DNA of 64,000 nt from an uncultured Granulosicoccaceae bacterium (lineage in GTDB: Bacteria > Pseudomonadota > Gammaproteobacteria > Granulosicoccales > Granulosicoccaceae). The notes under the pieces are model-generated. The model made no database searches and was not told the DNA's origin. It saw only the letters and a program-made list of their open reading frames with translations. Positions 52,460 through 61,950 of this stretch are shown in pieces. The stretch lies in contig CALGND010000106.1 in assembly GCA_937958675.1 (NCBI GenBank), forward strand, positions 59,254-123,253, written 5' to 3'. Position numbers and translations under genes: made by a program. The number at the start of each line of letters is the position of its first letter. Position 1 is the stretch's first letter.

Positions 52460-53949
52460 CTACGGTAGATACAGAAAAACGCGAACAACTAAACAGGTTT
52501 GTTGAAACCAACGACGATTACTATCAACGTAACTTTGACAAGATCGGATCGAGCGCACGGTTTACCTGGACGTTTAACTGGGTTGCAGCATTGCTTGGCC
52601 CGGTTTGGTATGGCATGCGAGGCCTATGGAATTGGGGCTTACCGTTTTTGTTGTTAGAAACCTTTGCGTTTATTCAGCTGGGTAGGGGCTTGTTTGGTGA
52701 CTTAGGCGCAGAAGCTCGAGACCGAATAGGGCAAATAGAAGGCACGCTAGCATTTCGTAAGGAGCAGCTCGCTGCGGCTATCGAAAAGCAAGCTGATAAC
52801 GTTGCGGTATTTGAACGCACCATAGCGTCATTAGAGGCAGCCATTGGCGGCATACGAGCAGAGGTAGCCACAGCAGAGGCTGGCGCTGTTTATGTTGCAC
52901 TGTTTGGTGCAGTTGCATTAGTCATTATCAAATTGATCGAAGGCATCGTTGCTAATACCGTATTAGAAAAACGCTATTCGGAATGGTTATCAGACAAAAC
53001 CATTACCTCTGGACTGACATCAGCGCGAACTGGTTTGAGTGCTGTGTTCGCCTTGGTGGTTGTGGCTTTGTGTGTGATTCACTATAGCTTTCCAGGTGCG
53101 ATTAGTTGGCTAACGAACTTTCCGACCAGTCCAGATATCAGGCTTGGAGCTATTGCTAGAGTGGAGCAGTTTTTTGCTTTTATCATTGCATCGGGCGAAT
53201 GGTTTTTTGATCTTATTACGCAAGGTATTCGTGCGGTGTTGGATGCACTAGAGGTTGTGTTTGTTGATACGCCCTGGCCAGTTATAGCAAGCTTTATCAT
53301 TCTACTTACTTGGTTGTCTGCAGGTATTCGCCCAGCGATCGCAGCCTCGGGCTTTCTTGCCTATATGGGATTTTTAGGCTTTTGGACAAAAGCCATGACC
53401 ACGTTAGCGCTGCTCGGTACGGCAGCATGCATCTCTATCGCCATCGGTATTCCAGTAGGTTTATTTTGTGCGCGCAGGCCACGGCTCTATGCGTTTATCC
53501 GCCCGATTATGGATTTTATGCAAACTATGCCAGCCTTTGTTTTTATGATTCCGGTCATCGCCTTTTTTGGCACGGGCAAGCCTGCTGCTGTGGTCACGAC
53601 AATGATCTTTGGTGGTACGCCGGTAGTGAGATTAACGGTGTTGGGTTTGCGTGGAGTGCCGGAGTCTATTCGTGAGGCGGCTATCGCTTACGGTGCTTCT
53701 AAATGGTATTTGCTCACTAAGGTTGATTTGCCTTTGGCAGCGCCGTCAATCCTTGCTGGCATTAACCAAACAATTATGTTGAGTCTTGCGATGGTGGTAG
53801 TTGCGTCCTTGATCGGCGCTAAAGGTTTAGGCGAAGATGTATTAGAAGCTTTGCAATATGCCTCAGTTGGGCAAGGCATATTGGCAGGTTTTGCAATACT
53901 CTTTTGCGCAATGATATTGGATAGAATTGTGCAGGGGCGGCGCGAGTAG
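52456..53949 (+). CDS. proW: Glycine-betaine/proline ABC transporter permease
   Basis: 497 residues, GTG start overlapping proV. The C-terminal 270 residues are the permease: LGTAACISIAIGIPVGLFCA, RPIMDFMQTMPAFVFMIPVI, GVPESIREAAIAYGASKWYL and the LPLAAPSILAGINQTIMLSL segment. The N-terminal half is an unusual extension with its own helices and a coiled region (RKEQLAAAIEKQADNVAVFE), about twice the size of the usual ProW N-terminus. That part may sense membrane state, which is inference. Full importer with ProX and ProV. Confidence 0.9.
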   Translation: MTTVDTEKREQLNRFVETNDDYYQRNFDKIGSSARFTWTFNWVAALLGPVWYGMRGLWNWGLPFLLLETFAFIQLGRGLFGDLGAEARDRIGQIEGTLAFRKEQLAAAIEKQADNVAVFERTIASLEAAIGGIRAEVATAEAGAVYVALFGAVALVIIKLIEGIVANTVLEKRYSEWLSDKTITSGLTSARTGLSAVFALVVVALCVIHYSFPGAISWLTNFPTSPDIRLGAIARVEQFFAFIIASGEWFFDLITQGIRAVLDALEVVFVDTPWPVIASFIILLTWLSAGIRPAIAASGFLAYMGFLGFWTKAMTTLALLGTAACISIAIGIPVGLFCARRPRLYAFIRPIMDFMQTMPAFVFMIPVIAFFGTGKPAAVVTTMIFGGTPVVRLTVLGLRGVPESIREAAIAYGASKWYLLTKVDLPLAAPSILAGINQTIMLSLAMVVVASLIGAKGLGEDVLEALQYASVGQGILAGFAILFCAMILDRIVQGRRE

Positions 53950-53973
53950 CTTTTACTCTTTTGCGACTGCTCG

Positions 53974-54861
53974 CTAAGAGGGCATTGCAAAGTTACGTTT
54001 CTTGAGCCCCTTTTGTATTTCGTAGATAGATATGGGCGTATCAGGTTGTGGTTGAGGGATCCGAATTGGTATGTCTTTTAAACGTGGCGTAAGCGTAGTC
54101 TCGCCACACAGCATTCGCGTATCGTAGTCTTCAATGCCGGCCCAGTTTGTTAATGACCCCATAATCGGAAACGCATCAGCTGCCATCATTTCATAGAAGA
54201 GAATTCGCCTAGAACGCTTAGATGTGTTTTGTGCCGAGCCATGTACCATACGCCCGTGATGTATGGAGATCGACCCTGCTGGTCCGGTAAGCTCTACTGC
54301 ATCAGCTGGGTTAAGCCCTACGTCAGTTGGCGAGAAAGCGCCTGCAAACACCCCATCAACATGATGATCATATACCGGCCCTTTGTGGCTACCTGGATAG
54401 ACCATTAAGGGACCGTTTTCACTTTTCATATCGTCGATAATAACGCCGATGGCAAGGATGTCATCGTTGGTGTGTGGGTAGAACGCGTAGTCCTGATGCC
54501 ATTCGATCGCCGCACCGTTTTCAGCTGACTTCATATTTAGCTTGCTTGTATGCAAGCGAAGATTGGGCCCGATTAGATCCCGGGCGGGCGCGAGAATATG
54601 GTCTGTAAACATCAGGTTTCGCATCATGTCGCTTATCTTGTGCGGCAATCTGATGCGCCTAATACGCGGTTGTTCTGCTGTATGGCCTTCCTCTAACTCC
54701 AATCGATCGTTAGATTCGTTCAGCCTTTTGGCTTCATCTTCGAACCGGGAGATTTCTTCATGGATGCTACTGATCACCTCACTGGGCAAATGCGAGTCGA
54801 GCACAAGGTAGCCTGTTTCTTGGAAGGATTTGATCTGAGATTCGGATAGCACTTCAGCCAT
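53974..54861 (-). CDS. Phytanoyl-CoA dioxygenase (PhyH) family protein
   Basis: 295 residues from ATG 54861, chosen for the SD-like GGGGAG upstream and the conserved start AEVLSESQIKSFQETGYLVL. The iron ligands are HQD (EWHQDYAFYPH) and a distal histidine in SISIHHGRMVHGSAQN; R in KRSRRILFYE would hold 2-oxoglutarate. It should hydroxylate an unknown small molecule using O2 and 2-oxoglutarate. It is convergent with the betaine/proline importer; a role on a compatible solute is possible but unproven. Confidence 0.85.
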   Translation of the reverse strand: MAEVLSESQIKSFQETGYLVLDSHLPSEVISSIHEEISRFEDEAKRLNESNDRLELEEGHTAEQPRIRRIRLPHKISDMMRNLMFTDHILAPARDLIGPNLRLHTSKLNMKSAENGAAIEWHQDYAFYPHTNDDILAIGVIIDDMKSENGPLMVYPGSHKGPVYDHHVDGVFAGAFSPTDVGLNPADAVELTGPAGSISIHHGRMVHGSAQNTSKRSRRILFYEMMAADAFPIMGSLTNWAGIEDYDTRMLCGETTLTPRLKDIPIRIPQPQPDTPISIYEIQKGLKKRNFAMPS

Positions 54862-55068
54862 AGTATGGCTCCCCAGGTTAGGTGTTGGGCACAGTCTCAA
54901 AATGTAGCACGTCTTCACCTCATTCGATGGATCTAAAAACCGTTTTTAGCATGGCCAGCTCCGTGACGTGCTTCACGCTAATATGGTTGTTTCTAGCTTA
55001 ACGGTAAGCCGTAATTTTAGGTTGCGTTGCTATACTAATTATCAGAAATCTAGTTAAAGGGATAGGGT

Positions 55069-55761
55069 ATGGCAGGTCTAAATACGATCGGTAAGGCGCT
55101 TAAACAGAATAGATCGTTACTATTGTTTGTGTTCTTAATGGCTATTTTTCGAGGGGCAATTGCAGATTGGCATCCGGTGCCCACCGGGTCAATGAAACCA
55201 ACCATTCTTGAAGGTGACGTCGTCTGGCAGAATAAACTTGCCTACGATCTCAAATTTCCATTCACCGATATCACTATCGCCAATTTGGGCCAACCAGAGC
55301 GCGGTGATATTGTCGTGATCAACTCTACCGCTGCTGATAAACGTTTAATTAAGCGGCTAATCGGGATGCCTGGGGATCAGATCGCCTTAATTAATAATCA
55401 GCTCTTTATCAATGGTTTGCCAGCCATATACAGTACTGAGATAACAGAAGGATTATCGCCACTAAGAACAAGCGATAGAGAGCCGGTGGTTTATGCTTGG
55501 GAAAGTATTATGGATATGCCTACACACGCAGTGAGTGTTAAACACCCCAGCACGCGACGCGAGCAGAACTTCACAGTGGTCGTGCCCAAAGGGCACTACT
55601 TTTTTATGGGTGATAATAGAGACAACAGTGCTGACTCTAGATATTACGGCGCTTTTGCTCGCAACGAACTACGTGGAAGAGCTACTCATACCGTGTTGTC
55701 GATCAATATTCTAGATTACTACAAACCGCGCTTTGAACGTTTTTTTGCACAATTGAACTAA
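55069..55761 (+). CDS. lepB: Signal peptidase I
   Basis: 230 residues. One N-terminal membrane helix (SLLLFVFLMAIFRGAI) is followed by catalytic S41 (PTGSMKPTI) and lysine K95 (KRLIKRLIGMPGD), then the box MGDNRDNSADSRYYG. It removes signal peptides from exported proteins at the outer face of the inner membrane. It is shorter than E. coli LepB and lacks a second N-terminal helix. No lepA lies upstream, so it may be a second, non-housekeeping enzyme. Its stop overlaps the convergent small gene. Confidence 0.92.
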   Translation: MAGLNTIGKALKQNRSLLLFVFLMAIFRGAIADWHPVPTGSMKPTILEGDVVWQNKLAYDLKFPFTDITIANLGQPERGDIVVINSTAADKRLIKRLIGMPGDQIALINNQLFINGLPAIYSTEITEGLSPLRTSDREPVVYAWESIMDMPTHAVSVKHPSTRREQNFTVVVPKGHYFFMGDNRDNSADSRYYGAFARNELRGRATHTVLSINILDYYKPRFERFFAQLN

Positions 55762-55928
55762 CTAGAAGTGTAGTGAGGCTTCGATTTGAATGCGAAAGGA
55801 ATCGCTAATGGGCCAAATAGTGCACCCATCATTCCCCAAAACACAGGTTTGGCTCCACGTGATTTGGCAATCGCGTGACACACAACTATGCTGAGCAAAT
55901 TGATTGCGACTAAACCGTAAATTATCAT
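55758..55928 (-). CDS. Small membrane protein, 56 residues
   Basis: A short gene in a frame that is easily missed. It encodes an N-terminal helix (IIYGLVAINLLSIVVCHAIA), a KSRGAKP loop and a second helix (VFWGMMGALFGPLAIPFAF), ending KSKPHYTSS. AGAAAG precedes the ATG. The G-A-K-P-x-x-W-G-x-x-G-x-x-F-G-P pattern is like small proteins with a glycine-rich helix found in many bacteria. It shares its last bases with the lepB stop. Function unknown. Confidence 0.65.
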   Translation of the reverse strand: MIIYGLVAINLLSIVVCHAIAKSRGAKPVFWGMMGALFGPLAIPFAFKSKPHYTSS

Positions 55929-56096
55929 TTTCTTTCTGCCTCATCGGTACAACTTTACTTAAAGACAGTGTACCCGCTTAGGCCATGAATTAATCAGTGT
56001 AGATGGGTTTAGCTATATACTGAAGCACCGGCCAATGGCCTGAATCCTGAGTCTAGTGCCGTTAATCATTCCGATCCAATCAAAGCCGCAATTTGG

Positions 56097-56948
56097 ATGG
56101 TTGGCGCCATGGTTAGCTTTACGCTAATGGCGATCGCTGGGCGTTCCCTCGCCGGGCAACTCGATACCTTCGAGATCATGTTGTACCGTTCTATCTTGGG
56201 CATCTTCATTGTCGTGGTGGTGGCATGGAAGGCAGGCACGCTCAGGCAGATCAATGCGAGTAAAGCGCGACTACATGTGATTCGTAACGTCTGCCATTTT
56301 ACGGGTCAAAATTTGTGGTTATATGCTGTAGCGCTTATTCCGCTTTCTCAATTATTTGCATTTGAGTTTTCAACACCGTTGTGGGTTGCGCTGTTAGCAC
56401 CGTTTGTGCTGCAGGAAAAATGGACGCTAACTCGCGTGATGGTGGTGTTAATCGGTTTTGCTGGAGTGCTTATTGTGGCGCGCCCTGATACTGCTGTGCT
56501 AAATCGAGCAACTATAGCTGCGGCTTTGTGTGCCGTTGGTTTTGCAGGCACGGTGTTGAGCACCAAAATACTCGCGCGCACTGAAACGGTCACCTGTATT
56601 ATGTTTTGGTTAGTGTGCTTACAAGGTTTGTTTGGTTTGGTATGTGCAGGCTATGACGGTGAGATCACTGCATTGAATAGTCAAACTTGGTATTGGGCAG
56701 CCTTGGTTGGTGTTTGCGGATTGCTTGCACACTTTTGTATTACCAATGCATTGCAAATTGCACCAGCAACAGTTGTCACGCCACTCGAATTTTTACGCTT
56801 ACCGTTAATCTCGGTGATTGGTTTTATGCTTTATGATGAACCGCTATTGTTATCAGTGTTTATTGGTGCGTTGATCATTTTTATTGCTAATGTCATTAAC
56901 ATACGTGCAGAATCTAAAATCGCAGCCGATTCTGTGTCTGCTAACTGA
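56097..56948 (+). CDS. EamA-family (DMT) exporter
   Basis: 283 residues, about ten helices in two EamA halves: SFTLMAIAGRSLAGQLDTFE, ALIPLSQLFAFEFSTPLWVA, VGFAGTVLSTKILARTETVT and PATVVTPLEFLRLPLISVIG. These proteins export drugs or metabolites. ATG 56097 starts inside what looks like the first helix: the same frame is open upstream (KAAIW just before) but has no standard start codon there, so the true start may be non-standard or altered. Confidence 0.82.
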   Translation: MVGAMVSFTLMAIAGRSLAGQLDTFEIMLYRSILGIFIVVVVAWKAGTLRQINASKARLHVIRNVCHFTGQNLWLYAVALIPLSQLFAFEFSTPLWVALLAPFVLQEKWTLTRVMVVLIGFAGVLIVARPDTAVLNRATIAAALCAVGFAGTVLSTKILARTETVTCIMFWLVCLQGLFGLVCAGYDGEITALNSQTWYWAALVGVCGLLAHFCITNALQIAPATVVTPLEFLRLPLISVIGFMLYDEPLLLSVFIGALIIFIANVINIRAESKIAADSVSAN

Positions 56949-56972
56949 AATTACCTTGTGCTCTAAGCACGC

Positions 56973-58889
56973 CTAACCATCACTCATCTCTTCAATTTCT
57001 GCCCAACGGGTATAAGCTGTATCCAGTTGCTTTTGCATATCAGCACTTTCAGCGATTGTTTTTTCTGCTTTGGTTTTGTCGTCATAAAAATCAGATTCGC
57101 CCATGGCTTTATGTAAAGCCTCAAGCTTAATTTCTAGCTTACTGATTTGCTCGGGTAGGGCGTCCAGCTCGCGTTGCAGCTTATAGCTCAGTTTGGCTTT
57201 AGGCGCAGTTGTCGGGATGTTTTTTTTGGATTCTGCTGCTGCCGCAGATTTTGCATTGTCGGCATCGTTGTTATCGAAAACGGATACTAGAGACGAATTT
57301 TGTTTCATCTCACGTAAAAAGTCTCCATAGCCACCGATGACTTCAACAAATTTGCCTGAGTGCTGATACACCAAACTGCGTGTCACTACATTATCAAGGA
57401 GTTCTCGATCGTGGCTGATCAAAATGACGGTGCCAGCGTAGTCCTGTATGAGTTGTTCGAGCAACTCAAGTGTTTCGATATCAAGATCGTTACTAGGCTC
57501 ATCGAGTATCAGTAAGTTAGACGGTTGTAAAAACAGCTTGGCTAACATCAATCGGCTAGTTTCACCGCCGGAGAGTGCTGTGATGGGTGCGCGTGCACGA
57601 TCAGGTGTAAACAAAAAGTCTTGCATATAGCTCATGATGTGGCGCGGTTGGCCATTGATCAGGAGGTTGTCACTTCCGCCACTCACATTTTCTGCCGCTG
57701 TCATGGTTTGATCAAGGCTTGCGCGCAGCTGATCGAAGTAGGCAATTTCAAGCTGAGTGCCTGTGCGCAGCGTACCTTCGCTTGGCTGCAATTTTTCAGT
57801 TAGCAAATTGACCAGCGTGGATTTACCACAGCCGTTAGGCCCAATGATGCCGAGGCGGTCTTGGCGTAACAGGGTGATACTCAAATCTTTAATGATCGTA
57901 TCGCCGCCGTAGCTAAACGAAACGTTTTCAGCCTCGAACACCATCTTGCCAGAGCGCTCGGCTTGGTTGACAGTCATATTTGCAGAGCCACTGCGATTGC
58001 GGCGTTGGCGGTGTTCTTCACGTAGCGCTTTTAGCGCACGAACACGGCCTTCGTTTCTGGTGCGGCGCGCTTTGATACCTTGCCTTATCCAAGTTTCTTC
58101 TTGGGCAAGTTTTTTATCAAACAAAGCGTTTTGAGTCGCTTCAATCTCGAGGTGTTCTTGTTTTTTAACTAGGTAGTTTTGGAAATTGCCGGGGTAATAC
58201 TGAAGTTTGCCTCGGTCGAGTTCAATAATGTGATTAGCAACGGCGTTCAAAAACGAGCGATCGTGACTGACAAACACTAGGCTACATTCGAGCCCTGCTA
58301 GTAAACCCTCTAGCCAATCAATTGCGCCAATGTCTAAGTGATTGGTCGGCTCATCGAGTAATAATAGATCGGGTTTGGTAACCAGTGCTTTAGCCAATAA
58401 AACCCGACGCTTCATTCCACCGGATAAAGTCTCAATAAGCGTGTCACCATTGAGCGACATTTTGGTAATGATCTGTTCAACGCGCTGTGGTAGGTCCCAG
58501 GCATTGTTTGTGTCGATTTGATCTTGCAAGCGTGCCAGCTTGTTTGCATAGGCGTCGCTGGCGTCGAAGTTTAGTGATAGCTCATGGTATTCAGCTAGCA
58601 TCTGTCCAATATGGCCAAGCCCGCTTGCAACGATGGTGTAAACCGAGCCTTCCAAATCGGTTGGTACCGATTGCGGTAGGTAAGCGGTGTTTAAGCCGGT
58701 GCGACGCACGATCTCGCCACTATCTGCCTGAATTTGTCCGGCTAGTAGCTTCAACAGCGTTGATTTGCCCTCGCCATTACGCCCAAGCAACGCTATGCGT
58801 TGTCCTGCTTGGATAGTGATGTCTGCTGTATCGAGCACTGGTCTGGCACCAAATGCCAGTGTTAGCCCGTGCCCCCTGATGAGTGCCAT
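56973..58889 (-). CDS. uup: ABC-F ATPase, Uup-type
   Basis: 638 residues. Two complete ATPase domains: first Walker A GRNGEGKST, signature LSGGMKRRVLLAKAL, Walker B LLLLDEPTNHLD; second Walker A GPNGCGKST, signature LSGGETSRLMLAKLF, Walker B LLILDEPSNDLD. The linker between them is the basic P-site motif (KARRTRNEGRVRALKALREE). The C-terminus is the coiled coil seen in Uup (LEIKLEALHKAMGESDFYDD). It has no membrane part. Uup proteins act on ribosomes or DNA structures rather than transport. Confidence 0.93.
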   Translation of the reverse strand: MALIRGHGLTLAFGARPVLDTADITIQAGQRIALLGRNGEGKSTLLKLLAGQIQADSGEIVRRTGLNTAYLPQSVPTDLEGSVYTIVASGLGHIGQMLAEYHELSLNFDASDAYANKLARLQDQIDTNNAWDLPQRVEQIITKMSLNGDTLIETLSGGMKRRVLLAKALVTKPDLLLLDEPTNHLDIGAIDWLEGLLAGLECSLVFVSHDRSFLNAVANHIIELDRGKLQYYPGNFQNYLVKKQEHLEIEATQNALFDKKLAQEETWIRQGIKARRTRNEGRVRALKALREEHRQRRNRSGSANMTVNQAERSGKMVFEAENVSFSYGGDTIIKDLSITLLRQDRLGIIGPNGCGKSTLVNLLTEKLQPSEGTLRTGTQLEIAYFDQLRASLDQTMTAAENVSGGSDNLLINGQPRHIMSYMQDFLFTPDRARAPITALSGGETSRLMLAKLFLQPSNLLILDEPSNDLDIETLELLEQLIQDYAGTVILISHDRELLDNVVTRSLVYQHSGKFVEVIGGYGDFLREMKQNSSLVSVFDNNDADNAKSAAAAESKKNIPTTAPKAKLSYKLQRELDALPEQISKLEIKLEALHKAMGESDFYDDKTKAEKTIAESADMQKQLDTAYTRWAEIEEMSDG

Positions 58890-58972
58890 GTGATCGCTGC
58901 GCTAATTGGAAGCGTGCAAGTGTAACCCGTCTCGAGCCTCTAGAACGGCAATCGGTCAAGTCATTGCCCTGA

Positions 58973-59806
58973 CTAATGAGCTATTGGCTCGGAGCTGAAT
59001 TTTTTTGGGCCTTGGTTCGTATTTTCCAAATCCAGGTAAAGCGTTTTGTACATCAAGCCGAAGTCATGGCCAGGGTGCGTGCTCTTGAATAACTGAAATC
59101 TGAAATTGTCATTGCTGATAGTGTTTGGGTTGGCCCAAATTTGTGGAGAATGCAGAGGCCCGCCTGCTAGAAACACATGCATAACAAACTGATTGCCCGC
59201 CTGATAACCGATTGCGCGAAAATGCTTGGAATCGAAATGCGCTAATGTGGTGATTGCTTCGGCTGTTACTAGTTTGCAGGCATAGCCCACTATGGGGCTA
59301 GTCTCATTATCAAGGACATCAACAATAAATTGATTGGGAAGTAGCACGATTCTTTTAGAATTAGGCGCTACACATGATGCCATTGAAATCAACTCTGCTA
59401 CATCGATATGTAAATTATCTGGATGTAGTCGATGAGGTGTTGAAGGCTCTGGCGCCGCACCAGGCATGCCTGCCTGCATTAGCAACATGCTAATACCTAA
59501 GGTCATCGCATTGGTATCGATGCTACGTTGTTCGATTATGGGATGTAGGTTCACTGATCGACGATCTTCGATCAACCTACAGTTGTGCTTCTTCGCAATC
59601 CTGTGCATGTAACGTAAGTTTTCTGGCTGCAAGGACGCCATTTCTGGAGGCAAGAAAAATGCAAGCCGATCCTTTTTGAAGTGACACGACATAGTCGTGC
59701 GCAAGCGAGGATTGTTATTGCGATCAGTAAGGTCCAATACAGCATTCAAACCCTGAATCCAAGGTTTCTCTAAGGTATCGCTTTTTGGGTTTGCTACTGC
59801 TTCCAC
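58973..59806 (-). CDS. Hypothetical protein, 277 residues
   Basis: Not recognised. Soluble, mixed composition. The N-terminal third (QGLNAVLDLTDRNNNPRLRT, CHFKKDRLAFFLPPEMASLQ) is strand-rich; the middle is Pro-rich (MPGAAPEPSTPHRLHPDNLH); the C-terminus has FRAIGYQAGNQFVMHVFLAG and FKSTHPGHDFGLMYKTLYLD. No signal peptide, cofactor motif or catalytic signature is visible. It runs in the same direction as uup and the S41 gene but with sizeable gaps, so it is probably separate. The 170-base gap to the next gene shows no clear signal. Confidence 0.55.
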   Translation of the reverse strand: MEAVANPKSDTLEKPWIQGLNAVLDLTDRNNNPRLRTTMSCHFKKDRLAFFLPPEMASLQPENLRYMHRIAKKHNCRLIEDRRSVNLHPIIEQRSIDTNAMTLGISMLLMQAGMPGAAPEPSTPHRLHPDNLHIDVAELISMASCVAPNSKRIVLLPNQFIVDVLDNETSPIVGYACKLVTAEAITTLAHFDSKHFRAIGYQAGNQFVMHVFLAGGPLHSPQIWANPNTISNDNFRFQLFKSTHPGHDFGLMYKTLYLDLENTNQGPKKFSSEPIAH

Positions 59807-59980
59807 GGTTATCCCCGTTAAATAAGGATCATATTGTTGAACCTGGAAGCGAATATCGGGCCATCAACGACATCAAGGCTAGATACTGATACAGAAACCG
59901 AGCGTCAGCAGATGGAAGGCCGTAAAACAACGCCAAATCATCGGCGGATTACCGTATAACAAGGCGTTGAGGCGTGTGGC

Positions 59981-61339
59981 TTAGAGCCCGTCCCCTAGCG
60001 GCTGGCCGCCGACCCTATTCATGGTTGGCTCACTCAGGTTTAACCTTAGGCTGGCGACAAGTGGCTCCGGTACGCGACACGTGCCGGTGTGTAAATAATC
60101 AATTGCCGATCCAACCATCGAATCGACTTCATCGGTGTTGTCGACGATATCGTTTACTGGGTAGTCTTGAACGGGGTTGTCGAAGGCTTCGCATGTTGCA
60201 GCGATGCCGCCTAAAACACTAACTCCATTAGCGTTGAAGCCCTCTGCAAACAGAGCATTCATGCTGCGATCGCATTTTTCAACAGATTGCGAAATGTAGG
60301 GCTTTCCGGTAGTGCGTGTGCCAATGGTCACAACATCGATATAGGGTTTTAATGAATTGATCACTATTTCAGACGACGATGCGGTTTCATTTGTTGTAAG
60401 AATGATCACTCGCTTAAGATTGAGCGCATTTGTTTCGGTGGTGAAATATCTCAGTATTGAACCCAAGGTGGATTGGCTGTTACGGCGGTATTCGATCAAT
60501 AATGATTCGCTGGTGTCTGGCCCCGATATTAGGCTTGCCAGAAATCGAGCAATGTGGGTTCTGCCGCCTCCGTTGTAGCGTAGGTCGAGAATCAGCTCTT
60601 CAACGTTGTTCGTTTTGAAATCTGCAAATACTGTTTTAAGCTCATCTTCACTGTTGTTAATAAATCGTGCAAATACAAGGTAGCCTATGTTGCCATCAAA
60701 TTGTGGTGTGCTAAATGTTTGGTAGTGCAGTACCGTATCTGTTCTGTATTCTGTCGATTTTACAGAGAGGGTTTTCTGGTCGTTGTTGATGGCGTCTTGT
60801 AATACCCATGTGGTCAGCTTAGGGTCGTCTTCGCTACCATAAGCTTGTACAAGAAACTCGTTGGTCGTATCGTTCCAAGGCGTTCCATTAAGCGACACCA
60901 GGATATCGCCTCGAGTGGCTCCTGCGCGGCCAAACGGAGAATCAGGATAAACCTCTGCTAATCGTGGTTTGCCTTCGTTGTCGCGTTTCCAGGTAAATCC
61001 TAAATCGGATGCAACGCCTGCAACAAAAAGGTTGTTGTTGGCTTCGATGGTGGTGACATAGCTAAATTTGTCATTGGGCAATACGCGTAGGTCGCGAATC
61101 AGCTTCTCAGGCGAATCATAGTCGGCAAGATTCACTACGGGTGTTTGATCGGCGAAATAGTAGTAATCCCTCATATTGAAATCAACCCAACTATTGAGCG
61201 CTTCTATGCTGCAATCAGATGTTTCACTGGATGTTGTATTTTGTTGCGCTGACGAATCAACAGGCATGGGATCGTCGGAGCTGCAACCAGCCAATATAGC
61301 TAATGATGCAGATACAGCAAGCGTGGTAAGTGAGCGCAC
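59981..61339 (-). CDS. S41-family processing protease, lipoprotein
   Basis: 452 residues. Lipobox LAILAGC at about 13-19 indicates an outer-membrane or periplasmic lipoprotein. A PDZ-like domain (about 105-165, GFTWKRDNEGKPRLAEVYPD, GDILVSLNG) precedes the S41 core, with LDLRYNGGG (251-259), the serine-rich catalytic turn TNETASSSE (316-324) and K346 in TTGKPY. The catalytic Ser-Lys dyad fits. It degrades or trims periplasmic proteins; the target is unknown. Usually CtpA is membrane-bound, so the lipoprotein form is notable. Confidence 0.87.
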   Translation of the reverse strand: MRSLTTLAVSASLAILAGCSSDDPMPVDSSAQQNTTSSETSDCSIEALNSWVDFNMRDYYYFADQTPVVNLADYDSPEKLIRDLRVLPNDKFSYVTTIEANNNLFVAGVASDLGFTWKRDNEGKPRLAEVYPDSPFGRAGATRGDILVSLNGTPWNDTTNEFLVQAYGSEDDPKLTTWVLQDAINNDQKTLSVKSTEYRTDTVLHYQTFSTPQFDGNIGYLVFARFINNSEDELKTVFADFKTNNVEELILDLRYNGGGRTHIARFLASLISGPDTSESLLIEYRRNSQSTLGSILRYFTTETNALNLKRVIILTTNETASSSEIVINSLKPYIDVVTIGTRTTGKPYISQSVEKCDRSMNALFAEGFNANGVSVLGGIAATCEAFDNPVQDYPVNDIVDNTDEVDSMVGSAIDYLHTGTCRVPEPLVASLRLNLSEPTMNRVGGQPLGDGL

Positions 61340-61490
61340 GATCGTCCTATTACGTAAATACCTGCAAACGATATTCGCACAATAAGGATGTTTAATGCCA
61401 AAAATGGAGGGAAGTTAATGTGTGCAGGGCAGCCGTATCGGCTAAATTTTGCCTTGAGTATGAGTAGATGTTCAGTGGGACTGACTGCGC

Positions 61491-61757
61491 CTAGCCCGAA
61501 TTTTTTGCAGCCCACTCGCTCTTAGTGAATGCCTTAATAGTGAGTGCGTGGATAGCGCCAGATTTTATGTGGTCGTCAAGTACCGCGTAAACCAGCTTAT
61601 GGCGTTGTACAGGTGTTAGGCCATCAAATTTGTCGCTAATGATTTGCGCCTCAAATTTGCTGCCGTCACCGACGATATTGGCTTCAGACCCTTCGATAGC
61701 TTTTTCAACTAAGCCATTGAAATAGTCCATTCGCTTTACATTACTTTGATTGCTCAT
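61491..61757 (-). CDS. BolA/IbaG-family protein
   Basis: 88 residues from ATG 61757; the frame extends to a TTG at 61790, which I consider less likely. BolA fold: GLVEKAIEGSEANIVGDGSK, FEAQIISDKFDGLTPVQRHK (loop and helix), YAVLDDHIKSGAIHALTIKA with the conserved HAL and the C-terminal F. Proteins of this family act with monothiol glutaredoxins in iron-sulfur metabolism. A terminator separates it from the lipoprotein gene upstream. Confidence 0.87.
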   Translation of the reverse strand: MSNQSNVKRMDYFNGLVEKAIEGSEANIVGDGSKFEAQIISDKFDGLTPVQRHKLVYAVLDDHIKSGAIHALTIKAFTKSEWAAKNSG

Positions 61758-61788
61758 AGCGAGAGTATACCCAATATTGACGATGGGC

Positions 61789-61818
61789 AAAAAAATAGGG
61801 CTCGCAGGACGAGCCCTT
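61789..61818 (-). terminator. Terminator of the small lipoprotein gene
   Basis: AGGGCTCG (61797-61804) and CGAGCCCT (61810-61817) make a perfect 8-bp stem around CAGGA, followed on the minus strand by A then TTTTTTT. Confidence 0.85.
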
Positions 61819-61950
61819 AATTTGGGGGTGAGAACGTGACACCAAGTATTACCGGAGCACGTGACAAAAGATTAGTAGGGCCTCACCAGAAGTCAATAAA
61901 TGTTTGATTAGTTAGCAATAAATTGACTGAGTTAGCGCATAATCTATGCG

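Noticed and set aside
55762..55944. 60-codon minus-strand frame after lepB
   Set aside because: It has no hydrophobic or family pattern; the neighbouring frame on the same strand gives the convincing two-helix protein at 55758-55928.
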